Virus record (IMG/VR): IMGVR_UViG_3300025101_000182
Span: 1 to 24,396 of that record
Strand: one strand, 5' to 3'
Source of the DNA: a virus
Length of the DNA: 24,396 bases
The notes under the pieces were generated by a model. The model worked only from the letters and a program-made list of their open reading frames with translations. It was not told the origin of the DNA and did no database searches. This document shows positions 23,497 through 24,396 of this stretch, one piece after another (position 1 is the first letter of the stretch; every line of letters begins with the position of its first letter). The position numbers were made by a program, and so were the translations under genes.

Positions 23497-24040
23497 TTTG
23501 GTTAATAAAATTAGAAGCTGGTTCCAAAAGCCAGCTTCTATAGACTGTAGTGATTTAGATTTTCAACAACTTAAAAAGGTGTATGAAATAAAACACGGTA
23601 ATTCTTTTAAAGGACACACATCATGTATGTTTACAACTGGTGGTGATAATCCTACTATACAGTATTGTAATAGTTATTTTAAAGGACATGTTCAAGCAAC
23701 ATTCTTTGTTAATGCAAATAAAACTGCAGTAACTACACATAAATGGTGGAAGACACCTAAGTATGTTATAAATGCATTAGGTAATAATCCATATGCTGAA
23801 TATAAAGATGAATGGGAAGATGGTGATAAATCTATAAAGATTGTAATCCATCAAGGTGAGATGCATATAGATATGAATTCTGTACATACAGGTATCAACT
23901 TCTGGGATCATTATAAGAACATCAATACTTTAAAAGAATTAGATGGTATAATGAACAAAGTTAAAAGAAGATTTAAAGACAATGATCTTGATGGATTTTT
24001 AATTGCCAATGGTGATCATGGTTATAAGTTAAATCTATAA
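23489..24040 (+). CDS. 183-residue unknown protein
   Basis: The product is soluble and mixed alpha/beta: a basic helical start (MHSLVNKIRSWFQK), a Cys-containing middle (FKGHTSCMFTTGGDNP, YCNSYFKGHVQATFFVN), a His/Trp-rich stretch (TTHKWWKTPKYV), an acidic loop (EYKDEWEDGDKS) and a basic helix near the end (NKVKRRFKD). No known motif is recognised. It is the last of three overlapping genes and is followed by hairpins and a tRNA gene. Confidence 0.7.
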   Translation: MHSLVNKIRSWFQKPASIDCSDLDFQQLKKVYEIKHGNSFKGHTSCMFTTGGDNPTIQYCNSYFKGHVQATFFVNANKTAVTTHKWWKTPKYVINALGNNPYAEYKDEWEDGDKSIKIVIHQGEMHIDMNSVHTGINFWDHYKNINTLKELDGIMNKVKRRFKDNDLDGFLIANGDHGYKLNL

Positions 24041-24053
24041 GTTTGGGCTCATA

Positions 24054-24084
24054 ACGTCACTGGTGACGTACTAACAACACCAGT
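24054..24084 (+). promoter_or_regulatory. Mutually exclusive hairpins after the 183-residue gene
   Basis: ACGTCAC (24054-24060) pairs perfectly with GTGACGT (24063-24069). Alternatively ACTGGTG (24059-24065) pairs perfectly with CACCAGT (24078-24084), followed by AACTTTATTT. The two helices share bases, so only one can form. This could be an attenuator-like switch or simply a terminator with an alternative fold. Confidence 0.4.
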
Positions 24085-24146
24085 AACTTTATTTGATTTA
24101 GTAATCTGTAGTGGATTATTAAGTTTGAGTGAGTGAGATGATATAG

Positions 24147-24170
24147 GAGCGGTAGTTTATTCTACTGCTC
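24147..24170 (+). other. Hairpin just upstream of the tRNA gene
   Basis: GAGCGGTAG and CTACTGCTC form a 9-pair stem with one G-U pair and a 6-base loop, 11 bases before the tRNA. It may help tRNA processing or end the upstream transcript; there is no strong U-run. Confidence 0.45.
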
Positions 24171-24181
24171 TTGTATCTGAT

Positions 24182-24255
24182 ACACCCATAGCTCAACTGG
24201 ATAGAGCAACAGCCTTCTAAGCTGTAGGTTGTAGGTTCAAGTCCTACTGGGTGTA
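24182..24255 (+). tRNA. tRNA-Arg (anticodon TCT)
   Basis: A full cloverleaf is visible: acceptor ACACCCA with TGGGTGT, D stem GCTC/GAGC, anticodon stem ACAGC/GCTGT with loop CTTCTAA (anticodon TCT), and T stem GTAGG/CCTAC with loop TTCAAGT. The discriminator base is A and CCA is not encoded. It reads AGA, the arginine codon favoured in such AT-rich genes. Confidence 0.95.
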
Positions 24256-24297
24256 CTGAGTAACAAATAAAATGAATATTAATTTAAAATTAAAAAA

Positions 24298-24396
24298 ATG
24301 AAAAATGTAATTAAGTTTCTTAAAGAAGAGTGGAGATTCACATTGAAGGCTGTGATAGGTAGCATAGCAATATGTTTTGCTGTTATATTTGGCTTT
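24298..24396 (+). CDS. Small membrane protein (partial, C-terminus off window)
   Basis: The frame opens at the ATG at 24298 and runs to the right edge (33 codons). It has a charged start (MKNVIKFLKEEWRF) followed by a hydrophobic helix (about residues 18-33, AVIGSIAICFAVIFGF). It lies 42 bases after the tRNA. The pattern fits a small membrane-anchored protein such as a lysis accessory or unknown inner-membrane protein; too little is visible to say more. Confidence 0.5.
   Translation, partial: MKNVIKFLKEEWRFTLKAVIGSIAICFAVIFGF

Noticed and set aside
24272-24301. Nine-codon frame ending in ATGA overlap with the last gene
   Set aside because: It is possibly a leader peptide, but such short A/T-only frames arise by chance in this DNA, so I did not list it as a gene.
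1-24396. CRISPR arrays, insertion sequences or integrase/attachment sites
   Set aside because: I saw no spaced direct repeats, transposase, integrase or terminal inverted repeats. The tRNA gene is not followed by a visible duplicated 3' end in this window.

Overview
The window looks like part of the genome of a tailed double-stranded DNA phage that infects a Bacteroidota host. The best fit is a crAss-like phage (Crassvirales) or a close aquatic relative. The reasons are: very AT-rich DNA; dense genes with short overlaps; A/T-rich leaders with no Shine-Dalgarno sequence; a 730-residue terminase large subunit next to a 925-residue portal with a Gln-rich coiled tail; then a scaffold-like protein, a small beta-rich protein, a ~540-residue major capsid protein and connector-like genes; and an HU/IHF-like protein in the same operon. 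Several very small Lys/Cys-rich proteins resemble families I recall from aquatic phages. The family placement is inference from protein look and gene order, not from a search.

Layout. Positions 1-21374 hold one long block of minus-strand genes. In transcription order (right to left) these are: a UVR-motif-like protein and a staphylococcal-nuclease-like protein; four tiny basic proteins; a holin-like membrane protein and a PhoH-type ATPase; a coiled-coil protein and an L,D-transpeptidase-fold lysis candidate; a winged-helix-like protein, an HU/IHF-like protein, a Cys-rich zinc-binding-like protein and a PD-(D/E)XK nuclease; an unknown helical protein and a GroES-like co-chaperonin; TerL and portal; a scaffold-like protein, a decoration-like protein and the major capsid protein; two connector candidates; and a Cys-rich tail module ending in a large tail fibre/adhesin cut by the left edge. 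Candidate terminators follow the capsid gene and the 460-residue structural gene. An 11-base AT-rich motif lies upstream of four genes or operons and may be a phage late promoter element.

At about 21.4-21.57 kb transcription diverges. To the right come a 98-residue plus-strand gene and then about 1.1 kb without a credible gene. That gap is not empty: it holds a long series of hairpins and nested helices (about 21.9-22.04 kb and 22.2-22.97 kb), the signature of a large ornate structured non-coding RNA of the GOLLD/ROOL kind, which are known from phages and often lie near tRNA genes. Next come three small overlapping unknown genes, a pair of mutually exclusive hairpins, a tRNA-Arg(TCT) gene and the start of a small membrane protein cut by the right edge.

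The left block is a typical late (packaging, head, tail, lysis) programme. The right part looks like an accessory region built around RNA. The large structured RNA is the strongest candidate here for something undescribed.
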